Positions 1 to 8,627 of a stretch of DNA of 30,933 nt are shown piece after piece (within the stretch, counting starts at the first letter, position 1; each line of letters begins with the position of its first letter). Source of the stretch: Entophlyctis helioformis (lineage: Eukaryota; Chytridiomycota; Chytridiomycetes; Chytridiales; Chytriomycetaceae); NCBI GenBank assembly GCA_025526915.1, contig JAHLKH010000250.1, positions 1 through 30,933 of the forward strand, in the 5' to 3' direction. The notes under the pieces are model-generated. The model had not been told where the DNA came from, did no database searches, and saw nothing but the letters and a program-made list of their open reading frames with translations. The position numbers were made by a program, and so were the translations under genes.

Positions 1-386
1 AGGGTGCTGCCGACGAGCTCGAGGTCTGGCGCAAGCACGGCCAAGTCAGTCCAAGTACGTTTGACGGCCAGATAGGCACACCGGCACATAGGCAGGCACA
101 GGCACATAGGCACGCACGCATACGCACCGTCAGAGTCGGTCAGCGAGGCGGCCGCAAGAAAGACGGGCAGCTCGGGCAGGGGGATGACGGCGTTGGCGGT
201 CCAGCACAGCGCGACGTGGGTCTCGTTGGCCGGCTGCTTGGCCAGGAACAGGAAGCCGTTCACGCCGGGCTCGTCGGGTATGGCGGGCCTGGCGGGGCTG
301 TCGGGCCTGGCGGGCTTGCTGGCCGCAGGCGAGCGCACAAAGACGTTGGTGCGGGCCACGGCCACGCGGGAGAAGCCTGGCGTCAT
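1..386 (-). CDS. N-terminal exons of a partial protein, tentatively a GYP7-type Rab GTPase-activating protein
   Basis: Two exons are read on the minus strand: 386-128 and 25-1. Between them is a 102-nt intron (127-26) with donor GTGCGT, a CTGAC branch-like motif and a CAG acceptor. The splice keeps the frame and joins a Ser-Asp to a Leu-Glu-Leu-Val stretch. The visible 94 or so residues contain a VFVRSP segment, a low-complexity Pro/Ala/Asp insert, then GFLFLAK and a following Cys-Trp. This resembles the opening of fungal GYP7 proteins, which start with a K-x-YVHP strand followed by GFL-x-L and a Trp-Pro motif before the distant TBC domain. No TBC domain is in the window, so the family call is inference. 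The ATG at 386 is the first in frame and lies just downstream of a (GT)n tract. The rest of the gene is off the left edge. Gene reality is fairly likely; the family is uncertain. Confidence 0.4.
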   Translation of the reverse strand, partial: MTPGFSRVAVARTNVFVRSPAASKPARPDSPARPAIPDEPGVNGFLFLAKQPANETHVALCWTANAVIPLPELPVFLAAASLTDSDGAYACVPMCLCLPMCRCAYLAVKRTWTDLAVLAPDLELVGST

Positions 387-400
387 GGGCGGCAGCGTGC

Positions 401-426
401 GTGTGTGTGTGTGTGTGTGTGTGTGT
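401..426. repeat. (GT)n dinucleotide microsatellite
   Basis: About 13 uninterrupted GT units lie 15 bp upstream of the minus-strand start codon at 386, in its presumed 5' leader or core promoter. Confidence 0.9.
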
Positions 427-991
427 TGGAGTTGCCGTTCAAGGGGAAGCTTGTCGCTGCTGTCTAAGGCGTGCAAGGCGACGCTTGGCCGTCAACGTGG
501 CAATTGGCAGCCATTGGTGGCACAGCCACGCTGCGCTCGGCACGCCGTCTCGCTGCATCCCCACTGCTGCATCCCACTGCTGCATCCCACAACCACTCGC
601 TCCATCGAACCACTCGCACCACAACCACTCGCACCACGACGAGATCAGCTCGGTCGGTCAGTCGGTCGTCACCATCTCGCTGCTGTGCACCTGGCTGTGC
701 ACCATGCACCAGGCCGTGTTCCGTGCCTTGGGCCGCTTGGCTGCGACTGATGCCCGCTTGATGGCCCTTTGGTGGAGTGCGCCATCCCACCCGGCCGCAT
801 CCAGCCTCTCTCGTGTCACTTCAAGTGTCTGAACTCGGTAGCTGCGACGGGCAGGCCTGCCTTGCGGCCAACCATCCAAAGTCGGCGTTGGCCGCTGGTC
901 ACGGGCTGCCAGCAAGGCGGCCAGGCTGTCCGGCTGTCCGCGGGATATGCACTATGGCGGCGGCATTCGACACCCGCACGCTGCACAAGGC

Positions 992-1107
992 AACGTGATT
1001 GCCCGTGCTTTGGCCCGTGCTGAATGCGAATCCAAAGCATTGACGCGACGCGTGCCCTCCACCGCCCATCTGATTGGCCAACGTCCATGCAACGTGCGCG
1101 CAACGTG
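992..1107. promoter_or_regulatory. Three CACGTT-type boxes upstream of alkaline phosphatase
   Basis: The hexamer AACGTG (CACGTT on the other strand) occurs at 992-997, 1091-1096 and 1102-1107. The last two start 11 bp apart, about one helical turn, and lie about 140 bp before the phosphatase ATG. CACGTG and CACGTT are the known high- and medium-affinity cores for the yeast phosphate regulator Pho4. Function here is inferred only from the motif and the nature of the downstream gene. Confidence 0.3.
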
Positions 1108-1246
1108 CCCATGTAAGCGCATTTTTTGCTCCACCGAGCCTGGCCACATGACGTCCACTGCCCAGCGGCATTGAAAAAGGCGGACGCCCGCCGTCTCTTG
1201 GGCATCCCCAAGCTCACCTCGAACGGCAGCGACTTCCCTTGGTCAA

Positions 1247-3486
1247 ATGCTTTTCCACAGCGTCCTCACTCTTGCCCTTGCGGCCGTGGCGTCCGCCCAG
1301 TCTGCTCCCGTCGCTGGCCAGCAGAACCGCTTCCGTGGTGCCCAGGGCAACTCGCTCCTCTCCGTTGCGGTAAGTGCCCGTCTGCTCACGATCGTGCTGC
1401 GGCGTGGCGCCATGCCGCCACCCGCCTTCTTTGACGCGGTGCACCGCCTGTGTCTGACTGTCTCGTTCTGCCTGTGCCTGTGCCTCTGCCTCTGTCTCTG
1501 CTGCAACCCGTGTGTGCACCGCTCTTTCTTTGTCGTCCACCACCACCACCCGTCATCCACCACCCATCGTGCACCAAACAGCCTGTCGACGGTGCCGAGT
1601 TCATCCCCGACCAGTACTTTGATGTCTCGATCGAGCTCCACAACGACAACTCGACCGCCATCCCCGACATCTCGGCCATCTCGGCCACCATCAACGGTGC
1701 TCCCATCGACAAGTTCTTTGGCAAGGGCTTCAACCCCGTCGACACCTGGACCTTCAACTACTTTGTTGACTCGGCTGCCCGCGACGCCAAGAAGCCCACT
1801 CCCGTCGGCGTGTCCCGTCTCTCTCTCCGCTCCATCAAGATCGCCAAGCCCGGCGTCTACAAGGTCGAGCTCAAGGTCGGCTCGCAGACGGCCACCGCCA
1901 ACTGGGTCGTCCGCTCGACCGGCCAGCGCAAGGTCAAGAACATGGTCCTCTTCATCGGTGACGGCATGGCCACGTCCATGATCTCGGCCGCTCGCTACGT
2001 GTCCAAGAAGAGCACGTTTGGCAAGTTTGGTGACAACCTCCTCGAGATCGAGAAGCTCGGCACCATCGGCAAGGTCATGACCAACGGCATTGACGCCATG
2101 ATCACCGACTCGGCCAACTCGGCCGCTGCGTACAACTCGGGCCACAAGGGCTGGGTCAACGCGCTCAACGTCTACGTGGACACGTCAGACGACGGACTCG
2201 ACGACCCCAAGGTCGAGACCATTGGCGAGTACATCCGCCGCACCCGCCCCGGCATGTGCATTGGTGTCGTCACGACGACCGACATCCAGGACGCCACGCC
2301 CGCTGCCGTCTACGCGCACACGCGCAAGCGCGGCCAGTTTGACGTCATCACGGACCAGCTCATCAACCCGTTCAAGCCCACGAGCGGCAACATGACGTGG
2401 GACCCCAAGCCCGCCCGCCCGGACGTCATTCTCGGCGGCGGTGGCTCGTCGTTCTGCATCAAGAGCGACTCGAAGCCCTCGTGCCAGGGCACGACCACCA
2501 ACTACTACGACCTCTTTGCCAAGGCTGGCTACCAGGTCGTCAACAACAAGGACCAGCTCGCGGCCGTCAAGGACGACGCCCCCGTTCTCGGCATCTTCAA
2601 CTCGAACAACATGAACTACTGGCTCGACCGCCACGTGTTCACCGACAATGTCAAGTCGAGCGGCAACCCCGACGGCAGCGGCACCGGCGCCACGAACCAG
2701 CCCGACCTCGAGCAGATGGCCATGACGGCCGTCAAGGTCATGTCCAAGAAGTGCAATGACGGCTTCTTCCTCATGGTCGAGGGCGGTCTGATTGACGTGG
2801 GCATGCACAACATGGACTACGACCGCGGTCTCTCCGAGCTGCTCGAGCTCGACCGCACCGTTGCGGCGGTCAACAAGTGGGCCAAGGAGAACGGCGACAA
2901 CACGGGCATGATGGTCACTGCTGACCACGCGCACGCCTACGATGTCTACGCGTCGATCGACACGCAGTACTTCAACTCGCTCCCCAACGACGACAAGAAC
3001 ATTCTCGGCGATGCGGACCGCGGTCTCCAGATCCAGAAGCACCTTGCCATTGGTGAGTACGCCGAGGCCGGCTGGGTCGACAGCGTCATGGACGAGAACG
3101 GCCTCCCGACCAAGTGGAACGGCCGCTACCGCCTCGCGTCGGGCAAGGTCGACGGCCCGCAGCTGCGCGAGAACTGGCAGGTGCGCACGTCGCCCCGCAG
3201 CGCGGCCACGCAGGACCGTTCGCTCGCCAACAAGATCCCCGGTGCACCCACGGTCATGGTCGCCAACCCCGCTGAGCCCGCCGGCATCAACCGCGGCTCG
3301 ATGGTCACGCCCGGCAACTACCGCTCGGTGCACTCGCTCCAGGGCGTTGACCTGTACTGCGGCGGCCCCTGGTACTTCCGCCGCAACTGCGCGCGCGTCA
3401 TTGACAACACCGAGGTGTTCTTTATCATGGCCGACGCTCTCGGCCTTGGCTACTCGCCCTCCAACCCCAAGACCCGCGACTGCTAA
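1247..3486 (+). CDS. Alkaline phosphatase, secreted or vacuolar, two exons
   Basis: Exons are 1247-1369 and 1582-3486, giving 675 aa. The 212-nt intron (GTAAGT...CAG) is in phase 0 and pyrimidine-rich. Exon 1 encodes a signal peptide (MLFHSVLTLALAAVASA) with likely cleavage after residue 17 or so. Residues 42-150 form an N-terminal domain ahead of the catalytic core. The core shows the alkaline phosphatase metal and catalytic motifs in order: FIGDGM with Asp168, TDSAN with nucleophile Ser218, a TTTDIQDATPAA segment, VEGGLID with Glu441 and Asp446, His450, TADHAH with Asp489, His490 and His492, and a late His625 in SVHSLQG. These match the two-zinc, one-magnesium phosphomonoesterase family, which frees phosphate from organic monoesters. 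An open frame beginning at 1450 starts inside the intron and is not the true N-terminus. Lack of a C-terminal membrane anchor suggests a soluble enzyme. Confidence 0.93.
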
Positions 3487-3741
3487 GCGGCCCGTGTCTG
3501 AACGACAAGCTGCACTACAAACTGCACGACAAACTGCATACAACATGTTTAAGAATGAATGGTTACAGTAGATTGCTCATGCTGGGCATGTTTGGCACGC
3601 TGGCCCAAGTGCGGCATTATCAACGCGAATGACATGCTTGGCTCCTTTAAGGGCGGGCTCTGTTTTTCCGACGCGACGATCAGTGGGGCGGCGACGATCT
3701 GGGCACCCTTGCACCTGCACCAAGTTCCCTTACAAACCCCA

Positions 3742-5856
3742 ATGCCAGCCAGCAACAGCAGCAACAGCAGTCGCCCCACAGAGCAGCAGCTGCCGTCGCC
3801 GCCGACGCCGCCGCTGCACCCGCCGTCGTACTGGACGGCCGTGTCGACCACCAGCCTGCACGAGCGCCACACGCCCCCGAGTATCATCCCGTCTGCCCGC
3901 TGGCCGCCGTTGGAGCAGCCGATGCAGAACGCCGGTGGAACCAGCGCTGCGGCACCCTCGAGCACGACTTCAAGCACGACTTCAAGCACGCCCTCAAGCA
4001 CGCCGACCGGCAGCAGCAGCAGCATCAATGGCAATGGCAACGGCAACGACAGCAGCGACCACAGCAGGCCCAGGCCGGCGTCGCTGCCCGTGCCGCTGCG
4101 CCCACAGCCCGCGGCCGCCAGCCGCCCGGCCCAGTCCGCCACGCGCATCGACGCCCGCATCGACAGCGACGCCGACAGCGACGCCGACAACGAGCCCGAG
4201 CCCGAGCCCGAGCCTGCATCTGCATCTGCGTCTGCTGACTCCTTGGCCGTTGCTCCGCTCGCGGCTGCCGCATCTTCGTCTTCGTCGTCGCCGACCTCAT
4301 CCCCGTCCACGTTCAACCCTGGCGGGGTGCTGCCAGCTGCTGCCGCCGCCGACCCGGACGCTCTTCCCCACATCGTCGTCACAGGGCCCTCCACTCCACA
4401 CTCTTCCGCACACCCTCCGCTGCGTTTGCAGGACGCCCCGGTTGCTGCCACCGACGTGGCAAGCGGAAATACCGCCCTCGTGCACAGCCACACAGCGGCA
4501 TCTGATGGCAACAACAACGACAACAACGACAACAATCTTGGTGCTGAAATGGCCGACGACAGCGAGCACCGCAGAGGCAGCATTGCGGCCATTCAGCTCG
4601 AGGATCTGCTCATCCGACCGCCCAGCCCGCGCAACAGCCTCCATCTCCACGAGCTGCCGCCGTACAGCTCCGACGATCCGCTCGCGCTGCTGCCCGACGT
4701 CATCTCCAACAAGCCGTGGGGCTCCGACTCGGTGTCGTACATGAGCGAGCAGCTGCCCGTCGAAGACATGGTGCACGTGCTCCAGCACGTCGGCCGCAAC
4801 CGCACCGTGCGCAAGCTGTACCTGTCCGGCAACAACGTGGCCCTGACCGACGAAGTCATGCCCATCCTGTGCCGCTCGCTGCAGACCAACACAACGCTCT
4901 CGTACCTCAACCTCGCGTCGTGCTCCATCTCGACGCGCGGCGCTGCAGCCCTGGGCATTGCTCTGCGCTCCAACCGCACGCTGTCCGTCCTGCTCGTGCA
5001 GGACAACTCGTTCTTGGAGGACGGCGCCATCGCGTTTGCTCGCACCCTGGCCGGCCCCAACCGCAATGCAAAGAACACGGTGCTGCGCACCCTCAACCTG
5101 TCCGGCAACGCCATCATGGACACCGGGTTCGCGGCGCTGTCGCACGGCATCATCCGCTCGCTCGTCGGGCTCGTCGAGCTCCACCTGGTGTCCAACTGCA
5201 TCACAGACGAGTCGGCAATGCACATTGCGCACCTGGTCGCGTCGCATCCCGCGCTCGAGGAGCTCTATCTCCAGGAGAACCGCCTCGGCAACGCGACGGT
5301 GCTTGCGGTCGACAAGGCGCTGACCAAGCCACCCATGGCGGGTAACATGTCGCCCTCGCGATCCGGCTCCACCAGGCGGCAGCTGTCGACTGGCATCCCG
5401 CTGGCGTCGTTTGCATCGCTGCCGTCGGGCCTTGACCAAGCGCGATCGCCGGCGCCGTCCACGTCCTTTGCAGCCCTGCACCCGACGCCGTCGCCCACCC
5501 TCCTGTCGCCCATCCAGTCCGCCTTCTCATCGTCATCATTGTCGACGTCGCCCCTGCCGCCGGCATCGCCGTCCAGCCCGTCGGTGTCGCCGTCGTGGCT
5601 CTCGATCCTATCGTCTCCCTTTTCGGCGTCGCCCTCGTCGGCAAACAGCCAGCGCTCGGCGTCGCCGCCCACCGGCCAGCTCGTGCAACCCCTTCACTTT
5701 TCAAACATCCGCGTCGTCAACTTTTTGGCAAACACGCGCATCACGCTGCGCTCGCGTGCCGTCGTCAACCGCTCGCGGCTGTGGTGGAAGCACAAGCACG
5801 AGGTGCGATACCGTATGGACAGGCCCGTCCGCCTTTCGATGCACACGACGTTGTGA
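3742..5856 (+). CDS. Leucine-rich-repeat protein with long disordered arms
   Basis: This is an intronless frame of 704 aa from the ATG at 3742. An in-frame ATG at 3559 would add 61 residues of uncharacteristic sequence just 73 bp past the phosphatase stop, so the later start is preferred. Residues 1-330 are low-complexity: Ser/Thr runs, an EPEPEP/ASASAS block and an Asn-Asp tract. Residues 350-530 hold about six ribonuclease-inhibitor-type leucine-rich repeats with LxxLxLxxN cores, such as KLYLSGN, YLNLAS, TLNLSGN, ELHLVSN and ELYLQEN. Residues 533-650 are Ser/Pro-rich. The last 50 residues are a compact basic tail with paired Trp (RLWWKHKHE) that looks conserved rather than disordered. No NACHT, kinase or F-box partner domain is visible. 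The LRRs suggest a protein-binding scaffold; no specific function can be assigned. Confidence 0.8.
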   Translation: MPASNSSNSSRPTEQQLPSPPTPPLHPPSYWTAVSTTSLHERHTPPSIIPSARWPPLEQPMQNAGGTSAAAPSSTTSSTTSSTPSSTPTGSSSSINGNGNGNDSSDHSRPRPASLPVPLRPQPAAASRPAQSATRIDARIDSDADSDADNEPEPEPEPASASASADSLAVAPLAAAASSSSSSPTSSPSTFNPGGVLPAAAAADPDALPHIVVTGPSTPHSSAHPPLRLQDAPVAATDVASGNTALVHSHTAASDGNNNDNNDNNLGAEMADDSEHRRGSIAAIQLEDLLIRPPSPRNSLHLHELPPYSSDDPLALLPDVISNKPWGSDSVSYMSEQLPVEDMVHVLQHVGRNRTVRKLYLSGNNVALTDEVMPILCRSLQTNTTLSYLNLASCSISTRGAAALGIALRSNRTLSVLLVQDNSFLEDGAIAFARTLAGPNRNAKNTVLRTLNLSGNAIMDTGFAALSHGIIRSLVGLVELHLVSNCITDESAMHIAHLVASHPALEELYLQENRLGNATVLAVDKALTKPPMAGNMSPSRSGSTRRQLSTGIPLASFASLPSGLDQARSPAPSTSFAALHPTPSPTLLSPIQSAFSSSSLSTSPLPPASPSSPSVSPSWLSILSSPFSASPSSANSQRSASPPTGQLVQPLHFSNIRVVNFLANTRITLRSRAVVNRSRLWWKHKHEVRYRMDRPVRLSMHTTL

Positions 5857-5999
5857 CACCGGGCTGTCTGTGTCTGCCCTTGCCGCTGCTCGGCTCTCTC
5901 GCCCTCTCACCTCCTCCTCCTGTCACTCGATCTCCCCCTCCTGTGTATACCTTTCTTCCAATACAGCCGTGCGTGTGTCCCTTCCCTGCCCCATCTTCC

Positions 6000-6440
6000 A
6001 CTGGCTCGTCCCCTGTCTCTCTGCCGTATGAATCGTCGCTGGTCTTGGACGAGCGTCTGGAGCCGAAGCCTCACGGGACGGTCTTGCAGTACGCTGCCGC
6101 AGTGGGAATGCTCATGTAAGCGGCGACGCAGACTCGTCCGGATCTCTGCATGGCGGGGGAACAACTGCTGTCGATACACGCACGGTTTCCTGCTCTCGGC
6201 ATGTGCAGGCGGTGCCTCGCCATGACATCTGCAAATCAATGTCTGCCGGCCATGAGACGCATCGCACAAGGCCGCATGCAGCATTGGCAGACGCGGTGCA
6301 AGCCAACATGGTATGGACAGGCCAGTGGCAGATGGCGTGTTGGTGTCAACAAGTGCGGCATCATGGAGTTCTCCACACGGTCGACCAACAACACAGGCAA
6401 CGACCTGCGAGATATTGTCATGCTGCATCTAAGAGCCTGA
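6000..6440 (+). mobile_element. Decayed Ty1/copia retrotransposon fragment (end of RT, start of RNase H)
   Basis: From 6000 the sequence reads as the copia pol segment that follows the reverse transcriptase core: a PVSLPYESS stretch, an AVG-LM motif, then TRPDL and a downstream HVQAV-like motif in another frame. An in-frame stop at 6117 and frame changes show it is dead. A weak RNase H-like stretch may continue to about 6440. Its first 86 bp (6000-6085) match 12772-12857 with four mismatches. No long terminal repeat or target-site duplication could be seen. It sits about 144 bp past the stop of the LRR gene. Confidence 0.75.
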
Positions 6441-8627
6441 CCATGTCTGCACGGTGCATGGCTTCCGTCCCAATGCGTTGTATCTCTGGTGGTATTGGGC
6501 AGCTTGCTCCGTGCCAGCGATGGGCAATGTACCTGCTGCTGCTCGGCATTCGACCGTTCGTTTGTTCATTCATTCATCTGCCGCTCCAACCATCCCTCTC
6601 TCCGGCCATCGTCGGCAGAGGGCATGCAGGAGAACAGCAAGCGGCCAGGCAGATGCGATCCACCGACATCCACTTGACATCCACAAACATCCACCGGCAT
6701 TCGACGCGATCTTGGCTTGCGCGACAGAAACCAGCCGCAGCAGCAATGCGGCGCAAGGCTCCGATGCAACCAGGACCTGTGCACAGCGCCTGTGCACCGC
6801 AGCTGTGCCGGCAGAGCGAGAGAGCGAGAGAGCGAGGGACCCAGCGGCAGTCTGTGCAGCACACAACCACACACAGGCAAGTGAGCGCATGCATACCGCC
6901 AGCGTCCTTTGGTTGCAGCCACACCAACACAAACAAACAGCCTCCGCTGCCGCCGCTGCTGCCAAAACGTCTGCCCACGCAAGCAAGTCTGTTGTGCGGC
7001 ACTCGCTCCTTGTGCACCCGGCCACTCTGGAACTTGAGGGGCAGCGACCATGCCCAGCTACCCGGTCATCCAGCCGCTCAGCCGCCCAGCCATCCAGCAG
7101 TCCAGCCATCCAGCCGCTCGGCCGCCCGTCTGCTTGCCTGATTGGGATCGCAAACAACACTCCCGCCTTGACCGTCTCTTGACAGCACATGCCTCCAGAG
7201 CATGCAGCGACTTGCCTCTGCCGCCCTCTTTCAGCCGGTCAACATGTCAACATGTCAGCCTGTCAGCCTGTCGCATCCCAGACACCTGCGGCCATACCAA
7301 ACTCACTCTTTGGGTCACATCCACGGCGAAACGCGCGATTCTGGCCTGTCGATTCTGGGCAGGCTGGTCGGTCGGTCAGTCGGTCGGCCAGCCGATCTCA
7401 ACCCAGGCCCGCCCCGCCCCGCGATGACAGACAGGTGCGCTCCATGGGGCAATCACGACTGCAAACGCCGCCCAGCCATTGGATCTCTTGAGCAGCAAGC
7501 ACCAGCGGCAAGCAAGAGCACGAGCGAGCCGCGTCGCGTCACGTCGCGCCTTGGGGTTCAGCGGCTCGCTTCGGTCAGCACCGTCAGCACCTGCTGCACC
7601 TGCTGCGCCTGCGTCAGTGGTGGGCCGAGCGTGGTTAGCGTGCGGATCGACGTCAGTGGCAGGTCGTGGCACACAGCCAGTGTGTGAGCAGCCAGTGTGT
7701 GAACAGCCGCCCACACGAGCCAGGCTGTCATCCAGAGCCGCTGGCAAGCAGGACATGCTCGGGCCAGTCAGCATCGCACGCAGGACAAGAGCATGGACGC
7801 GACGACAACAACGATGACGGTAATGGCGACGCTCGCTGGCCAGCCAGCTGTGCAGGTGCATGGGGACGGCCCGTGCACGCACAGCCCGCTCACAGCTCGC
7901 GCACAACCCGCACACACACGCAAGCATGCGAGCATGCGACGGACGGACCAGCGGCCCTCTGTGCGTCTCACGGGCCGATCCGCCAGTAGCCGCCCCGTTG
8001 TCTGCGAAACCGGCACTGGGCCACACGAGCCAAGCCGGCTCGACTCGCTCACCTGGACACCGAGCAAGGCCGCGGCCCGCGGCACCAGGTGGAGTTCAAG
8101 GCGAGCAGGGCAGTGGCCTCGAGCCCCCGCTGGCTGCTGCCCTGCTTCCCTTGGCCTGCGCACGCCATCGATGGCTGCTGCACGTCGTTTCTGCTGCACG
8201 TCGTTGCCTGCACCTGAGATCCAAGCCAGATCACGAAGCACGACGGTCGCACGACGGTCGCACGACAGTAGCACGGCACGCAGCCAGCACCAACACGAGC
8301 ACCAACACGAGCCACGCACAGCCGCCACCCCTTGTCTTCTCATCTGGGCTGCCCGCCTCGGTGGCCCGTCTCGGTGGCCCTTTTGTCTTCTCATCTGGAT
8401 GGCACTTGCGGCGAGTGGCAAAACAGACTGCAGATCCAGATGCGCATCGACAGCACGCCCAGCACGCCCAGCACGCGCCGGAGCAGGCTTGATAACATAA
8501 GCCGAGCGGAGCCATCCAGTGGCGCCATCCGCGTGTGTCGCACGCACAGACACACGAGCCACCCCGCTCCTTTTATCAAGGCGGGGCTCTTGCAGCTCCT
8601 CGCCGCCGTTCCAACATCGTCGGCAGC
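6441..8627. other. Gene-free region of about 2.2 kb with local tandem duplications
   Basis: Open frames here are compositional: none shows a recognisable domain, and several overlap on both strands. The stretch is built of short imperfect repeats. Examples are GAGAGAGC units near 6816, CAGCCATCCAGC-type units at 7060-7130, CAACATGTCAA and CAGCCTGT doublets at 7240-7275, a GTGTGAGCAGCCA doublet near 7680, CACGACGGTCG units near 8240, CACCAACACGAG units near 8288, a duplicated CTTCTCATCTGG block around 8335-8400, and CAGCACGCC units near 8452. The right end must contain the cyclin promoter. No tRNA or rRNA was seen. Confidence 0.6.

Larger units (their letters stand above)
387..1246. promoter_or_regulatory. 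Divergent intergenic region between the minus-strand partial gene and alkaline phosphatase
   Basis: This stretch of 860 bp has no credible coding frame. It should hold the promoters of both flanking genes. It contains a (GT)n tract at 401-426, short direct repeats around 555-590 (a CTGCATCCCA unit), Ser/His-like ACCACTCGC repeats around 590-640, an inverted CCAAT box (ATTGG) near 1073 and three AACGTG hexamers close to the phosphatase start. Confidence 0.5.

Noticed and set aside
1450..1581. Apparent upstream coding extension of alkaline phosphatase
   Set aside because: It lies in the intron: exon 1 with a signal peptide ends at a GTAAGT donor at 1370, and coding resumes after CAG at 1581.
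2185..3546. 453-codon open frame antisense to alkaline phosphatase
   Set aside because: It mirrors a gene with G/C-rich third positions, is Val/Arg/Asp-biased and has no domain.
3559..3741. Upstream in-frame start of the LRR gene
   Set aside because: The added residues are uncharacteristic and the start would leave just 73 bp after the phosphatase stop; the ATG at 3742 is preferred, though not proved.
6203..7141. 312-codon plus-strand frame
   Set aside because: Its product is low-complexity and changes character across the copia relic boundary; no family resemblance.
7376..8026. 216-codon minus-strand frame in the gene-free block
   Set aside because: Composition-driven Ala/Arg/Cys sequence with duplicated short units and no domain.
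8535..8627. Extension of the cyclin to 8535
   Set aside because: The frame opens at a GTG there; the first ATG is at 8628.
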